DNA of 16,549 bases from Oscillospiraceae bacterium (GCA_018110855.1 JAGBFZ010000102.1:1-16549), one strand, 5' to 3'. Numbered from the stretch's first letter, positions 1 to 8,055 are shown. Translations and numbers: made by a program. Notes: generated from the sequence alone by a model not told the origin.

Positions 1-762
1 GATGCCGTAAACGTCAGTCCACGTGCCCTGCCAGTTGCTGGAGCTGTACTGCTCGGGAGCGGCATATCCGCTGTATACCTCGGAAGCAAGCTCGGTATTT
101 GCGGTACGGGCGTCGGCAATGCAGAAGCCGATAAGCTTCAGCTCGCCCTTTTCATCAACGATAATATTATCGGGTGAAATGCCCCTGTGGACAAGCCCCG
201 CATTATGTATAAGGGAAAGAGTGGTGAAAATAGGGGGAAAGAGCTTTTTTACCTCGTCCCATGTAAGCTCTCCTGCGTGCTCCTTGAGGTATTTTCCCAG
301 ATTCATTCCCTCAATGTATCTGAATATCACATAGCCTGTGTTGTTGTCCCCGAACATATCAATAGCAGGGTTGATGTGCCCTAAGGTCCTCATTTTGGCA
401 AGCATCTTATTAAGCTCCACAAATTCGGACATAAACGCCTTGTACTGAACAACGCTGTTCTGCTTCACAGCAATAACAGGGCTGTCTTTAGCACGGCTGC
501 AAAGGGTATCGGGCATATATTCCCTGATAGTGACCTTTGAAGAGGTAACGGTGTCAAAGCCTATATAATCGGCGCCCTCTCCGTTGAAGCGCAGGAGCTT
601 TCCCACGATGTATCTGTCATTCAGGAAGGTCCCGGGGGACAGATATTCGGGCAGAGACGGAACATCGGGTGAATATCCGCACAGGGGGCATACGCCTTCG
701 GTATCCTTAGGCTCCATGCAGCCCATACAAAGTTTTATGCTGTATTCCGCCAAGCCGAGCAT
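1..762 (-). CDS. Zinc-ribbon protein kinase-like protein, probable pseudokinase (3' end beyond window)
   Basis: The visible 254 residues start with a short zinc ribbon (C12xxC15, C25xxC28) and continue into a Hanks-type Ser/Thr kinase fold. Fold landmarks present are the catalytic-loop PDN (N199), the APE motif (A235-E237) and subdomain IX Asp250. The catalytic residues are missing: the VAIK lysine is Arg80 (VTIR), HRD reads HRG (G194), and DFG reads GFC (G212-C214). The frame is open to the window edge, so the C-terminal part, often membrane or sensor domains in such proteins, is unseen. Start choice: the ATG at 760-762 lies directly against the AAAGGAG ribosome binding site. A TTG three codons in (751-753) has ideal spacing, giving a protein beginning MAEYSIKLC, and may be the true start. 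It is transcribed from the promoter at 822-850. The kinase fold is fairly sure; lack of phosphotransfer is inference. Confidence 0.85.
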   Translation of the reverse strand, partial: MLGLAEYSIKLCMGCMEPKDTEGVCPLCGYSPDVPSLPEYLSPGTFLNDRYIVGKLLRFNGEGADYIGFDTVTSSKVTIREYMPDTLCSRAKDSPVIAVKQNSVVQYKAFMSEFVELNKMLAKMRTLGHINPAIDMFGDNNTGYVIFRYIEGMNLGKYLKEHAGELTWDEVKKLFPPIFTTLSLIHNAGLVHRGISPDNIIVDEKGELKLIGFCIADARTANTELASEVYSGYAAPEQYSSSNWQGTWTDVYGI

Positions 763-797
763 CTCCTTTCGGAAAAATTAGTTATTAGTTAAATATA

Positions 798-813
798 GGG
801 AGTACGCACTCCC
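798..813 (-). repeat. Perfect 6-bp inverted repeat at the predicted 5' end of the kinase mRNA
   Basis: GGGAGT, a 4-nt loop ACGC, then ACTCCC. It starts right about where transcription from the 822-850 promoter should begin. It could be an mRNA-stabilising 5' hairpin or an operator. It has no T-run, so it is not a terminator. Confidence 0.5.
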
Positions 814-821
814 GCAATAAT

Positions 822-850
822 ATAATATCAGCCGCAATGCTTTATGTCAA
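822..850 (-). promoter_or_regulatory. Sigma-A promoter of the kinase-like gene
   Basis: On the minus strand TTGACA (845-850) is followed by a 17-nt spacer and TATTAT (822-827). This near-consensus promoter lies about 60 nt upstream of the coding start. Confidence 0.75.
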
Positions 851-968
851 TGGGTTTTCCCGAATTGTCAGCCTTTTGTTTTCATCATTTAATCATTTTG
901 CCTGTTTTTGATACCGATTTGTATTCGGTTTGTAACCTTTTGAAAGAATTTCATATTATGCATATATG

Positions 969-994
969 AAAAAGGGCTGCCCGCAGCAGCCCTT
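969..994 (-). terminator. Intrinsic terminator of the esterase-PAP2 operon
   Basis: A 9-bp stem (AAGGGCTGC at 972-980 with its complement at 986-994), a 5-nt loop, and a run of five T on the minus strand (969-973). It lies 14 nt after the PAP2 stop codon. Confidence 0.85.
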
Positions 995-1008
995 AATATA
1001 ATATATTA

Positions 1009-1569
1009 TCAGCTTTCGGAAGACTCCTTCGGGATATCTCCCTTTGGCTTTCTGTTCATGATACGGTAAACGGTCACTCCTGTTATAACACCGAAAACCG
1101 CTCCGCAAAGGACGTCCGACGGAAAATGAACGCAGAAATACAGGCGTGAAAAGCCTATAAACACAGCCGCAGCTATGGCGTATATACCTGTTTTTCTGCT
1201 GTGCATTGCAATTATTGCCGCAGAGGTGAACGAGGAAAAGGTATGCCCCGACGGAAAGGAATATCCCGACGGCGGCGATATTATCGTGACGATCCGAGGG
1301 TCAATGATAAAGGGTCTGTCCCGTCCCACAAGTGGCTTCAGAAGAAGATTTCCTATTCCGAGGCAGAGTATAAGTCCAATCGCCATAGTTATCCCCAGCC
1401 TGCGGTGCTTCTTTGAAATAAGCAGGACTATGGTTATGGCTATCCATAAAATGCCCCAGTTTCCCGCATAGGTAAACAGCTTCATCAGAACGTCCATAAA
1501 GCCGCATCTGAGATTTTCGCTTATAAATTCAAGTATTTCAAAATCTGTCCTGAAAATCGTTTCAAGCAT
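1009..1569 (-). CDS. PAP2-family membrane phosphatase
   Basis: A 186-residue membrane protein with the three PAP2 signature blocks: K78-x6-R85-P86, P106-S-G-H109, and S141-R-x5-H148-x3-D152. His109, His148 and Asp152 are the expected catalytic residues. Hydrophobic helices lie at about 33-52, 57-76, 112-122, 128-140 and 153-168, and the tail is short and charged. The family includes undecaprenyl-diphosphate phosphatases (BcrC type), which recycle the cell-wall lipid carrier, and phosphatidylglycerophosphate or lipid phosphatases; the sequence alone does not separate these. The start ATG shares its A with the stop codon of the upstream esterase (TAATG), so translation is probably coupled, and both use the promoter at 2663-2691. 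Confidence 0.9.
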   Translation of the reverse strand: MLETIFRTDFEILEFISENLRCGFMDVLMKLFTYAGNWGILWIAITIVLLISKKHRRLGITMAIGLILCLGIGNLLLKPLVGRDRPFIIDPRIVTIISPPSGYSFPSGHTFSSFTSAAIIAMHSRKTGIYAIAAAVFIGFSRLYFCVHFPSDVLCGAVFGVITGVTVYRIMNRKPKGDIPKESSES

Positions 1570-2621
1570 TATAATATCCCTTTGATATAAGCCGCAAGCT
1601 CCTCAGCCATCTCCTTGTGCTCCTGATAACGGGGGTGTCCCGGGGTAGCGGCACCGTTTCGCTTGAAGAGCATATGATAAGCGGGTATGCCGTCGGCTTT
1701 CAGCTCGTTTACTGCTTCGTCAATTGCCTTGTCCCACTCGGGGTCGTGCATGAGCAGGGTGGTGAGGAAAATATACTTGGTATTATTTCCGTAATGAGCG
1801 TAGATATTCTTGACGATACCCTTGTAGCCCTCTTTCCATTTTGTGCGGGTATTGTTATCGTAAATGTCAATATCGTCCTTGTCGGTAATGCCGTTGTGCT
1901 TGTCGTTCTGACCAAGAGCAAATACAGCTATATCGGGAGTATAGCGTGAAAAATCCCACTCGGTAAGCTCTCCTCCCTCGGGGAAATAGCACATTTTGTC
2001 ATAGACCGATTCCATGCCGATCATCTTCGGCGCATGGAAATAGCCTGTATCGTCAAATACGGCAATTCCTCCCTGAGAAACGTTCTGTATTTGTGCATCA
2101 AGAAGTCTTGCGGTCTGCCATGTGTAGCTCAGATAGGAATTGTCATAGGCACTGTCATGGGAAGCAGGGTCGCTTCTTCCCACGAAATCATAAGCCTCTG
2201 TGACCTCTCCCGCAGAAACGCTGTCACCGTAAAATTCCAGCTTCAGCTCAGGCTTTTCGGGGGGGGCTGTAAATTCACCGTCACAGGAGAAGCCTTTTAA
2301 TGCAAAGCTCAGATTAGCTGCGTTCATTTTGTAAAGGATCAGAGTATGCTCTGCATCGGGGTCAAGAGAATTTGCAAGCTGATAGGTCATATCCTTGCCG
2401 TTATTATCCCTGTTAAGGGGGACTTTGCCCATTCTGCCGTCGATAACATAGCCGAGGGAAACCGTTCCCCATACGATATTTGCATTTATCACGGCATATA
2501 TCTCGCTTCCCCTGAACCGAACCTCCGCCGAGGTGGAAGGGAAATAGAAATATGCCCCGTCATTTTTCATATCTGTTCTGCCGTAAAAATTGATCATTGT
2601 GCTGTCAAATTTAAGCTCCAT
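1569..2621 (-). CDS. Two-domain SGNH esterase, carbohydrate esterase family 2-like
   Basis: 350 residues with an N-terminal beta-rich, jelly-roll-like region (about 1-125) and a C-terminal SGNH/GDSL hydrolase. Visible blocks are GDS (G132-S134, nucleophile Ser134), SQGG (182-185, oxyanion glycine), GQND (237-240, Asn239) and GHP (His329). The jelly roll plus SGNH order and the spacing match CE2 enzymes, which remove acetyl groups from xylan or glucomannan oligosaccharides; that substrate is inferred from architecture. No signal peptide is present, so it should act on imported oligosaccharides or other small esters in the cytoplasm. AAAGGAG lies 9 nt before the ATG. It is the first gene of an operon with the PAP2 gene and is divergent from the GH9-like gene. 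Confidence 0.85.
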   Translation of the reverse strand: MELKFDSTMINFYGRTDMKNDGAYFYFPSTSAEVRFRGSEIYAVINANIVWGTVSLGYVIDGRMGKVPLNRDNNGKDMTYQLANSLDPDAEHTLILYKMNAANLSFALKGFSCDGEFTAPPEKPELKLEFYGDSVSAGEVTEAYDFVGRSDPASHDSAYDNSYLSYTWQTARLLDAQIQNVSQGGIAVFDDTGYFHAPKMIGMESVYDKMCYFPEGGELTEWDFSRYTPDIAVFALGQNDKHNGITDKDDIDIYDNNTRTKWKEGYKGIVKNIYAHYGNNTKYIFLTTLLMHDPEWDKAIDEAVNELKADGIPAYHMLFKRNGAATPGHPRYQEHKEMAEELAAYIKGIL

Positions 2622-2662
2622 ATCAAAAAACTCCTTTGCCGCAAATATTTAGATTTATACAA

Positions 2663-2691
2663 ATTATAACATAGCCTGACAGCGATTTCAA
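2663..2691 (-). promoter_or_regulatory. Sigma-A promoter of the esterase-PAP2 operon
   Basis: On the minus strand TTGAAA (2686-2691), a 17-nt spacer and a perfect TATAAT (2663-2668), about 40 nt upstream of the esterase start. Confidence 0.8.
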
Positions 2692-2776
2692 GCCGTTCAA
2701 GCAAATTTAAAAAATTCAAAAAAATAATATTTTATATTCGTCATAGGTATCACTATATTGATTTTCCGAAATAAGG

Positions 2777-2782
2777 TATAAT
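2777..2782 (+). promoter_or_regulatory. Possible -10 element of the GH9-like gene
   Basis: A perfect TATAAT about 60 nt upstream of the start in an AT-rich stretch. No well-spaced -35 is visible (the nearest, TTGATT at 2758-2763, is only 13 nt away), so the call is weak. Confidence 0.35.
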
Positions 2783-2841
2783 TATTATAAAGATTATAAA
2801 GAAAAATATGTATACCGCGTGGTAAGCAGGGAGGCGAGTGC

Positions 2842-4446
2842 ATGAGAAAAAGGATACAGGTAAATCATCTCGGTTATATGACCGGTATGCCCAAAAATGC
2901 TGTGTGCAGGGTCACAGCCGGCATATTTTATCTTGTTGAAGCGGAAACAGGCGTGAGCGTTTACGCAGGCCGTCTTACCTGCCCCTTTTTCGACAGAGAA
3001 TCCGGGGACACGGTCAAGCTTGCCGATTTTTCCGATTTTAATGTGTGCGGCTCCTATTTTATCCGTGCGGGATACAGGCGATCGGACGTTTTTGAAATAT
3101 CCGCCGAGCCTTATAAAAATGCTCGCAAAACCGTGCTTAACGGCATATTTACAAATCGCTGCGGCTATGACCTGACAGGCACTCAGTCCCGCTGCGGAAA
3201 TTACGCTCACAAGGAATGTCACACCGACAGTATTTTGATCAACGGCTCCTATGCTGATGCTTCAGGCGGATGGCACACAGGGGGACGATATGATAAATCA
3301 CTTCGCAGCTCTTGTCTTGCCGCAGCTGATATGCTGTATGCATTGAAGCTTTTCGGAGAGAGCTTCGACGCAGATGAGCGTGAGGAGATCGCAGACGAAA
3401 GCCGCTGGGGGCTTGAGTGGCTCCTTAAAATGCAGGACAAAAGCGGCGGCGTTTACAGCGGTATATCCACCTGTGCCGCAGATATCGTTCTTCCCGAGGA
3501 GGACAGCGGGACATATTTCTTTTCGGAAAAGAGCTGCTCATCAGCGCTGCTTTTCACCGCTTCTGCCGCACTGGGAGCGCAGTATTTCGCAGATAACGAT
3601 CCTGCGTTTTCAAAAAAGCTTCGCATGGCTGCCGAAAGAAGCTGGATATGGGCATTGCAGACCGAGGAATACGAAAGCTATTGCAGCAGGCTCGGAAGTG
3701 CCTCGGAAAGCGGCGATATGCTCAATTCCATCGAGAGTGAATTTATGTGGGCTATGTGCGAAATGTACGCCCTTACGGGAGAATCCAGCTTTGAGCAGAT
3801 GATAAATGAGAAATATCTCCTTTCTTCCTTCTGCGGCTTCGGATATTCCTCCTGCGGCGGATTTGCCGCCCTCTCCTACCTTCTGAACAGCCGTGCAAGA
3901 GACCGCTCAACAGAAGCATTTATCAGAAAACGTCTCACCGACAGAGCGGACAGAATGTGCATTGCGGCAAGCTCAAGCGGCTACCGCACTGCAAGAAGCG
4001 CAGGCGGCGGATATTCCTACGGAAGCAATTTTGCGGTCCTTTCAGACTGCATGGGCTTTATAACCGCATATCTTGTCAGCGGAGAACAGAAATATCTTGA
4101 GGGAGCCACAGATCAGCTGGGCTATGTTTTCGGCAAGAATCCCATGGGGATATCCTATATGACGGGCTGCGGCGGCGACTGCTGCAATATGCCCTATCAT
4201 GCCATGAGTGCGTCCATGGAAAATGAACCGCCCCTTGCGGGAATGATCGTCAGCGGCGCAAATCTGGAGCGCAGCGATGAATACTCAAAATGGCATATTG
4301 AAAAAGGTTCACCTGCGGCAAAGTGCTATGCGGATAATACATACAGCTTTTCCACAAATGAGCCTTCGGTGCATTTTTCTGCCCCTGTTATTTTCATATC
4401 AGCCTTTTATGACAAGGTTGGAAGAAGCGCGCTTACGGGAAAATAA
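2842..4446 (+). CDS. Cytosolic GH9-like protein with a degenerate active site
   Basis: 534 residues. Residues 1-90 resemble the Ig-like domain that precedes many GH9 catalytic domains (VNHLGY near the start). Residues 95-525 follow the GH9 (alpha/alpha)6 pattern: SGGW before the active-site loop, YVFGKNPMG (428-436), TGCG (441-444) and the terminal NEP motif with the general acid Glu507. The usual DAGD loop, which holds the catalytic base, reads T146-G-G-R149, so both aspartates are gone. HPHHR reads MPYHA (450-454), keeping one His, and GGPN reads SGAN (471-474). It has no signal peptide, dockerin or carbohydrate-binding module, and many cysteines. GGGAGG lies 7 nt before the ATG. It may be a cellodextrin-binding or altered-activity relative of cellodextrinases. 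The fold assignment is good; activity is uncertain. It is divergent from the CE2-like esterase. Confidence 0.8.
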   Translation: MRKRIQVNHLGYMTGMPKNAVCRVTAGIFYLVEAETGVSVYAGRLTCPFFDRESGDTVKLADFSDFNVCGSYFIRAGYRRSDVFEISAEPYKNARKTVLNGIFTNRCGYDLTGTQSRCGNYAHKECHTDSILINGSYADASGGWHTGGRYDKSLRSSCLAAADMLYALKLFGESFDADEREEIADESRWGLEWLLKMQDKSGGVYSGISTCAADIVLPEEDSGTYFFSEKSCSSALLFTASAALGAQYFADNDPAFSKKLRMAAERSWIWALQTEEYESYCSRLGSASESGDMLNSIESEFMWAMCEMYALTGESSFEQMINEKYLLSSFCGFGYSSCGGFAALSYLLNSRARDRSTEAFIRKRLTDRADRMCIAASSSGYRTARSAGGGYSYGSNFAVLSDCMGFITAYLVSGEQKYLEGATDQLGYVFGKNPMGISYMTGCGGDCCNMPYHAMSASMENEPPLAGMIVSGANLERSDEYSKWHIEKGSPAAKCYADNTYSFSTNEPSVHFSAPVIFISAFYDKVGRSALTGK

Positions 4447-4449
4447 TTT

Positions 4450-4481
4450 ATCCCCCGAATGAAAATTCGGGGGATATTTTT
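4450..4481. terminator. Bidirectional terminator between convergent genes
   Basis: An 11-bp perfect stem (ATCCCCCGAAT at 4450-4460 with 4465-4475), GAAA loop, then a T-run at 4477-4481 for the plus strand. On the minus strand the hairpin follows the stop codon of the alpha/beta hydrolase, with a looser T-rich tail. It probably serves both genes. Confidence 0.85.
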
Positions 4482-5280
4482 ATGCTCTTTCAGCCCATTT
4501 CAGAGCAAGCTCAAACCACCCTGCGGCAGTCTCGTTTATATATCTCGGATCGTTGTTTTTAACGGTGGTGATGTCGCACATGGCAATTCCATGACCGCCT
4601 TCGGGGAAAATATGCAGCTCAAAAGGTATTTTTTCTCGGGACATGGCAGCAGCAAACATAAGGCTGTTTTCAACAGGAACGGTCTTGTCATCGGCGCAGT
4701 GCCAGATAAACGCAGGCGGCATTTTATCCGAAACATGGTTTTCAAGGCTTGCAAGTGATTTAAGCTCCTCGGTGGGAGCAATATTCTGTGCAGAAAGGGC
4801 ATGGGTGAATTTCCCCGTTGTGATAACAGGGTAGCAGAGAACTATTTTATCGGGGCGGATATTTTCGGAAAAAAGCTCCGCATATCTGTCATAATGCACC
4901 CCAAGGCTCGCACAGAGATGACCTCCTGCGGAAAATCCGCAGAGAATGATATTGCCATTGCATTGCAGGCTGTCAGCATTACTGCGGATATATTCCACCG
5001 CTGCCGCCAGCTCTAAAAGTGCTGTGGGAAACGGCTTGTTCACGCAGCTGTATTCAAGCACAAAGCCGTTATATCCGTGTGAATACCACCTTGCCGCACA
5101 AGGCTCGCCTTCCCTTTTTGAGCAGTGCTCATAGCTGCCCCCAGGGACGGCTATCAAAGCAGGAAATTTTCTGTTGGGGTCTGTATCATGGATAATGCAG
5201 GAAAGAGACGGGCAAAGTCCCTCTCCGGAAAGCCCCGCCTTTTCATAAGGTGGCGCAAGAGACACAGTAAAGTTTTTCAT
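4480..5280 (-). CDS. Alpha/beta-hydrolase, acetyl-esterase type
   Basis: 266 residues with the full alpha/beta-hydrolase set: PGGSY oxyanion strand (46-50), nucleophile elbow G115-F-S117-A-G-G120, acid Asp198 in H194-C-A-D-D-K-T-V-P202, and His230 in EGGHG. The GFSAGG elbow plus HxxxDxxVP pattern is typical of the small acetylxylan-esterase and BD-FAE-like carboxylesterases. No signal peptide is seen, so it is probably cytoplasmic. It is the last gene of the operon starting at 8004 and begins 35 nt after the BY-kinase-like gene. AAGGA lies about 12 nt before the ATG, a rather long spacing. Its natural ester is unknown. Its place downstream of a carboxypeptidase could suggest envelope sugar de-esterification, but that is only inference. 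Confidence 0.85.
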   Translation of the reverse strand: MKNFTVSLAPPYEKAGLSGEGLCPSLSCIIHDTDPNRKFPALIAVPGGSYEHCSKREGEPCAARWYSHGYNGFVLEYSCVNKPFPTALLELAAAVEYIRSNADSLQCNGNIILCGFSAGGHLCASLGVHYDRYAELFSENIRPDKIVLCYPVITTGKFTHALSAQNIAPTEELKSLASLENHVSDKMPPAFIWHCADDKTVPVENSLMFAAAMSREKIPFELHIFPEGGHGIAMCDITTVKNNDPRYINETAAGWFELALKWAERA

Positions 5281-5315
5281 ATATCATGACCGTCCTTAAT
5301 CATATGTATTATTTC

Positions 5316-6593
5316 TCATTTTTCGGCAGGCTCCTGCTTTTTTACTTTGCAAAGAGCAATAAATCCGCTTTTCTGTCCAAGTATCTCCTTGGCGACATTT
5401 GCACTGATCATTTCTTCGCCCGCAACAATAACATATCCTCCGCAGCTTTGGGTAATATTCCCCCATTCATTGCAGTCCCATGCACGGGAAGCGCAGAGGA
5501 GGATATAGTCATACTGTGGAGCAAGATATTCCAATAACCGCTCATATTCGGGGGAAGAGAAAACCTCTGCGGGATTCGGATCTCCCGTTTTCTTTTCCCG
5601 CGAAATAACGTCAACGCCCTTCCGAGCATTGACCGAAATAATATCCCATACGGCACATTCGCCCCTTACAAAATCCGAAAGACCGCCTGTGGGAGATGTT
5701 TTGAATATTCTGAAAACGGCAGGATCATTCAGCATACAGTCGATTATGACAGTTCTCCTGCCCGTTTCGGCAAGAGCGCAGGCAAGATAGGAGGTTATTT
5801 TTGCGGCGGGATGGATAGCTTCCCTGCTTCTTCGGCTGTCCGACGCAACAGCAATTATCTTGGCAGAGCCTTTGCGGGCAGCCTCGGTCAGCTTGTCCGC
5901 AGCTGCGATATATCCGCTTTTTTCAAGTCCCTCCGGAGCTGTCAGAGGAAGCTCGCCTAAGTCAAGCGCCGCCTTGCAGGCATCTTCAATGTATTTCTGC
6001 ATCAGCAAAGCAGACTGATAATCATTTTCTGTATCAGCTTTTTCGGTACGGTAGGAACGCTTTCTTCCGCCCCCGGCGGCGGACATTGCAATATAGCAGA
6101 CAAGCCCGCCCGCAATCCCTGCCCCTGCCGTTATATTCGGATAAGGCAGCGAAGGAGCATTTGAAAGATCGCATCCCGATATCACCTTAAACGGTGGTAT
6201 TTCGGTAGAATTTTCCGCAAGATACAGTATATTCATCAGGATAATAGGAGCTTCCGAGGGCTTATCCATGCCGCTGAGAATTATCTCCGCTCCCGAAGAA
6301 TTTCCGAGCCTTGCCACCGAAAGAGCTTCCTTTATCTCACTGACGGTCACATCTGAGCCCACGGCAGCCTTTTTGAGAAAATCATCATCGGAAACAGTAC
6401 GGCGAAGCGCAGAAACGCTTCTTGATATCTCGGTATCCACCACACCGCTTTGGGAAGCTGTCTCAGTGAAATAAATGACCGCCCGACCGTTTTCAGCAGG
6501 CTTTGACATAAAAAGGCAGAAAAAACCCGCGGCGGCAGCTGTAACTGCTGCCACCGTCAGGGAATATAGTACCTTTTTCATTGGGTGGGACAT
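5316..6593 (-). CDS. Wzz/CpsC-CpsD-like fusion with a degenerate BY-kinase domain
   Basis: 425 residues. A first membrane segment (about 8-28), an extracytoplasmic stretch and a second segment (about 153-172, preceded by a proline-containing stretch) match the chain-length-determinant (Wzz) layout. A C-terminal domain (about 185-425) aligns with bacterial tyrosine kinases: IIAVAS (246-251), Walker A'-like TVIIDCMLNDP (281-291, Asp285 kept), GGLSDFVRGE (303-312), then PAEVFSSPEYERLLEYL. The Walker A GxxGKST is absent (DSRRSREAIHPAAK in its place), the Walker B Asp is missing (YDYILLCAS, 361-369), and there is no C-terminal tyrosine cluster. ATP binding and autophosphorylation are therefore unlikely. 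It starts 34 nt after the carboxypeptidase gene with TAAGGAGAG before the ATG. A scaffold or regulatory role in exopolysaccharide or wall synthesis is inference. Confidence 0.75.
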   Translation of the reverse strand: MSHPMKKVLYSLTVAAVTAAAAGFFCLFMSKPAENGRAVIYFTETASQSGVVDTEISRSVSALRRTVSDDDFLKKAAVGSDVTVSEIKEALSVARLGNSSGAEIILSGMDKPSEAPIILMNILYLAENSTEIPPFKVISGCDLSNAPSLPYPNITAGAGIAGGLVCYIAMSAAGGGRKRSYRTEKADTENDYQSALLMQKYIEDACKAALDLGELPLTAPEGLEKSGYIAAADKLTEAARKGSAKIIAVASDSRRSREAIHPAAKITSYLACALAETGRRTVIIDCMLNDPAVFRIFKTSPTGGLSDFVRGECAVWDIISVNARKGVDVISREKKTGDPNPAEVFSSPEYERLLEYLAPQYDYILLCASRAWDCNEWGNITQSCGGYVIVAGEEMISANVAKEILGQKSGFIALCKVKKQEPAEK

Positions 6594-6627
6594 TTCCGAC
6601 TCTCCTTAATGCAAAATGCTCTGCGAA

Positions 6628-8004
6628 TCAGAATTTTCTTTTCCTTCTGACACGTCTGCGCTTCTTTTTCCTGCTTGAAACTGCGTATATTATTATATAT
6701 ATCACAATAAGAGCGGCGGCAATGGCTGCTGCGGCAATGAACCAGCCCGAGGAAATAAACTGCTTTGCCTTATCCCAGCTGTATGCAAGCTGTGATAGTG
6801 TAACATCGTCCTGCGCCGCAAGGGGAACGGAGCATACCTCCTCGCCCGACATGGACAGGGAATAGGTGCCGAATACCTGCCCCTTTGAAATGGGTGCGGT
6901 AATGGTGCCGTCCTCGTTGAGAAGGCTTTCGTCAATTGTTATCTTCTCGCTGAGACGAGCGGTATCTATGGTCTTTAGCCACATACAGCTGTAGCTTTCG
7001 GCGGTAACAAGACGGACAAAATCGCTGCTTTCTCCGAAGCGGACCTGAAGCTCGGTTATTTCCTTGTTGGACTGAAGTATCTGCTTGTATTCAAAATTCT
7101 CGAATGCCCATTCGTAGAGATTCTTATGATCGTCATAATGAAGATATACGGAGTCCCCGTTTTCATCATACATAGGCGAGCCCATGGTAACAAGAAGATA
7201 ATTATTTCCGTCCCTTGAGCCGAGTGTCACGAGATTTCTTCCCGATTCGTCAAGAGTTCCCGTCTTGAAGCCCTTTGCATACTGATAATAATAGCTGCTG
7301 GAACGGTTGAGCATACTGTTGGTGTGGTAAATATGCGCCCAGCCCTCACCGTGAACGTTGGTAGCGTGCATTTCATATTCGGGAGTGGTGGCGATCTCCA
7401 CAAGCTTGGGATAATTATCCACAGCATATTTTGCAATAAGAGCCATGTCATTGGCGTTGGTATACTGCTTGTCATCATAAAGACCGTGGGGATTTACGAA
7501 ATTCGTACCTGTGCAGCCGATCTCCTTCGCCTTCTGATTCATCATATCAATGAAATTTGCAGTGCTTTCACCGCCCACATGATAGGCAAGCACACCTGCC
7601 GATTCGCAGGCGGATTTGAGCATAAGGGAATATAAGAGATCCGTTACAGAGACCTCCTCGCCCCTTTCAAGACCCACAGCCGAGGCATTCTGTCCGTAAA
7701 GCTCGTCAAAAACCGCAAGGGGAGCCTCGAAGTATGTATTATCAAGGTCGGATACGTTATCGAGAACTATCATGGCTGTCATGATCTTGGTGAGTGACGC
7801 AGGATACATCTTCTTATCGGGATTTTTGGTATAAACCACTGTGTCCTTATCAAGGTTTATCATTACCGCCGCTTCGCTTGAAATAGTGAAATTCGGCGTA
7901 AAGGTCAGCGCCGATGCCTTTGCGGGAAACATCGCAAACAGCAGGCTTATGAGCATTGCCGCGGCTATCATCAAGGGGACGGAGCGTATTTTTCTGCTTG
8001 TCAT
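6628..8004 (-). CDS. D-alanyl-D-alanine carboxypeptidase (DacA/DacF type, peptidase S11)
   Basis: 458 residues from the chosen ATG at 8002-8004. A signal peptide (residues 1-31, AKASA before the cleavage site) is followed by the S11 penicillin-binding-protein domain: S70-L-T-K73 (nucleophile Ser70), S131-A-C133 where SxN is usual, and K247-T-G249. A beta-rich C-terminal domain follows, then one membrane helix (421-443) and a very basic tail. It trims the terminal D-Ala from peptidoglycan stem peptides on the outer membrane face. An in-frame ATG 11 codons upstream (to 8037) is less likely: AAAGGA lies 11 nt before the 8004 ATG, and the signal peptide starts there. It is the first gene of a three-gene operon. 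The C-terminal anchor is a hydrophobic helix with a basic tail rather than an amphipathic helix. Confidence 0.92.
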   Translation of the reverse strand: MTSRKIRSVPLMIAAAMLISLLFAMFPAKASALTFTPNFTISSEAAVMINLDKDTVVYTKNPDKKMYPASLTKIMTAMIVLDNVSDLDNTYFEAPLAVFDELYGQNASAVGLERGEEVSVTDLLYSLMLKSACESAGVLAYHVGGESTANFIDMMNQKAKEIGCTGTNFVNPHGLYDDKQYTNANDMALIAKYAVDNYPKLVEIATTPEYEMHATNVHGEGWAHIYHTNSMLNRSSSYYYQYAKGFKTGTLDESGRNLVTLGSRDGNNYLLVTMGSPMYDENGDSVYLHYDDHKNLYEWAFENFEYKQILQSNKEITELQVRFGESSDFVRLVTAESYSCMWLKTIDTARLSEKITIDESLLNEDGTITAPISKGQVFGTYSLSMSGEEVCSVPLAAQDDVTLSQLAYSWDKAKQFISSGWFIAAAAIAAALIVIYIIIYAVSSRKKKRRRVRRKRKF

Positions 8005-8055
8005 TTTTATATCTATCCTTTCCGAAAAATATGGCATAAAAGTCTACACGATTAT

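Noticed and set aside
8005..8037. In-frame upstream ATG extending the carboxypeptidase by 11 codons
   Set aside because: AAAGGA lies 11 nt before the 8004 ATG, and the signal peptide begins at that Met; the longer start has no ribosome binding site.
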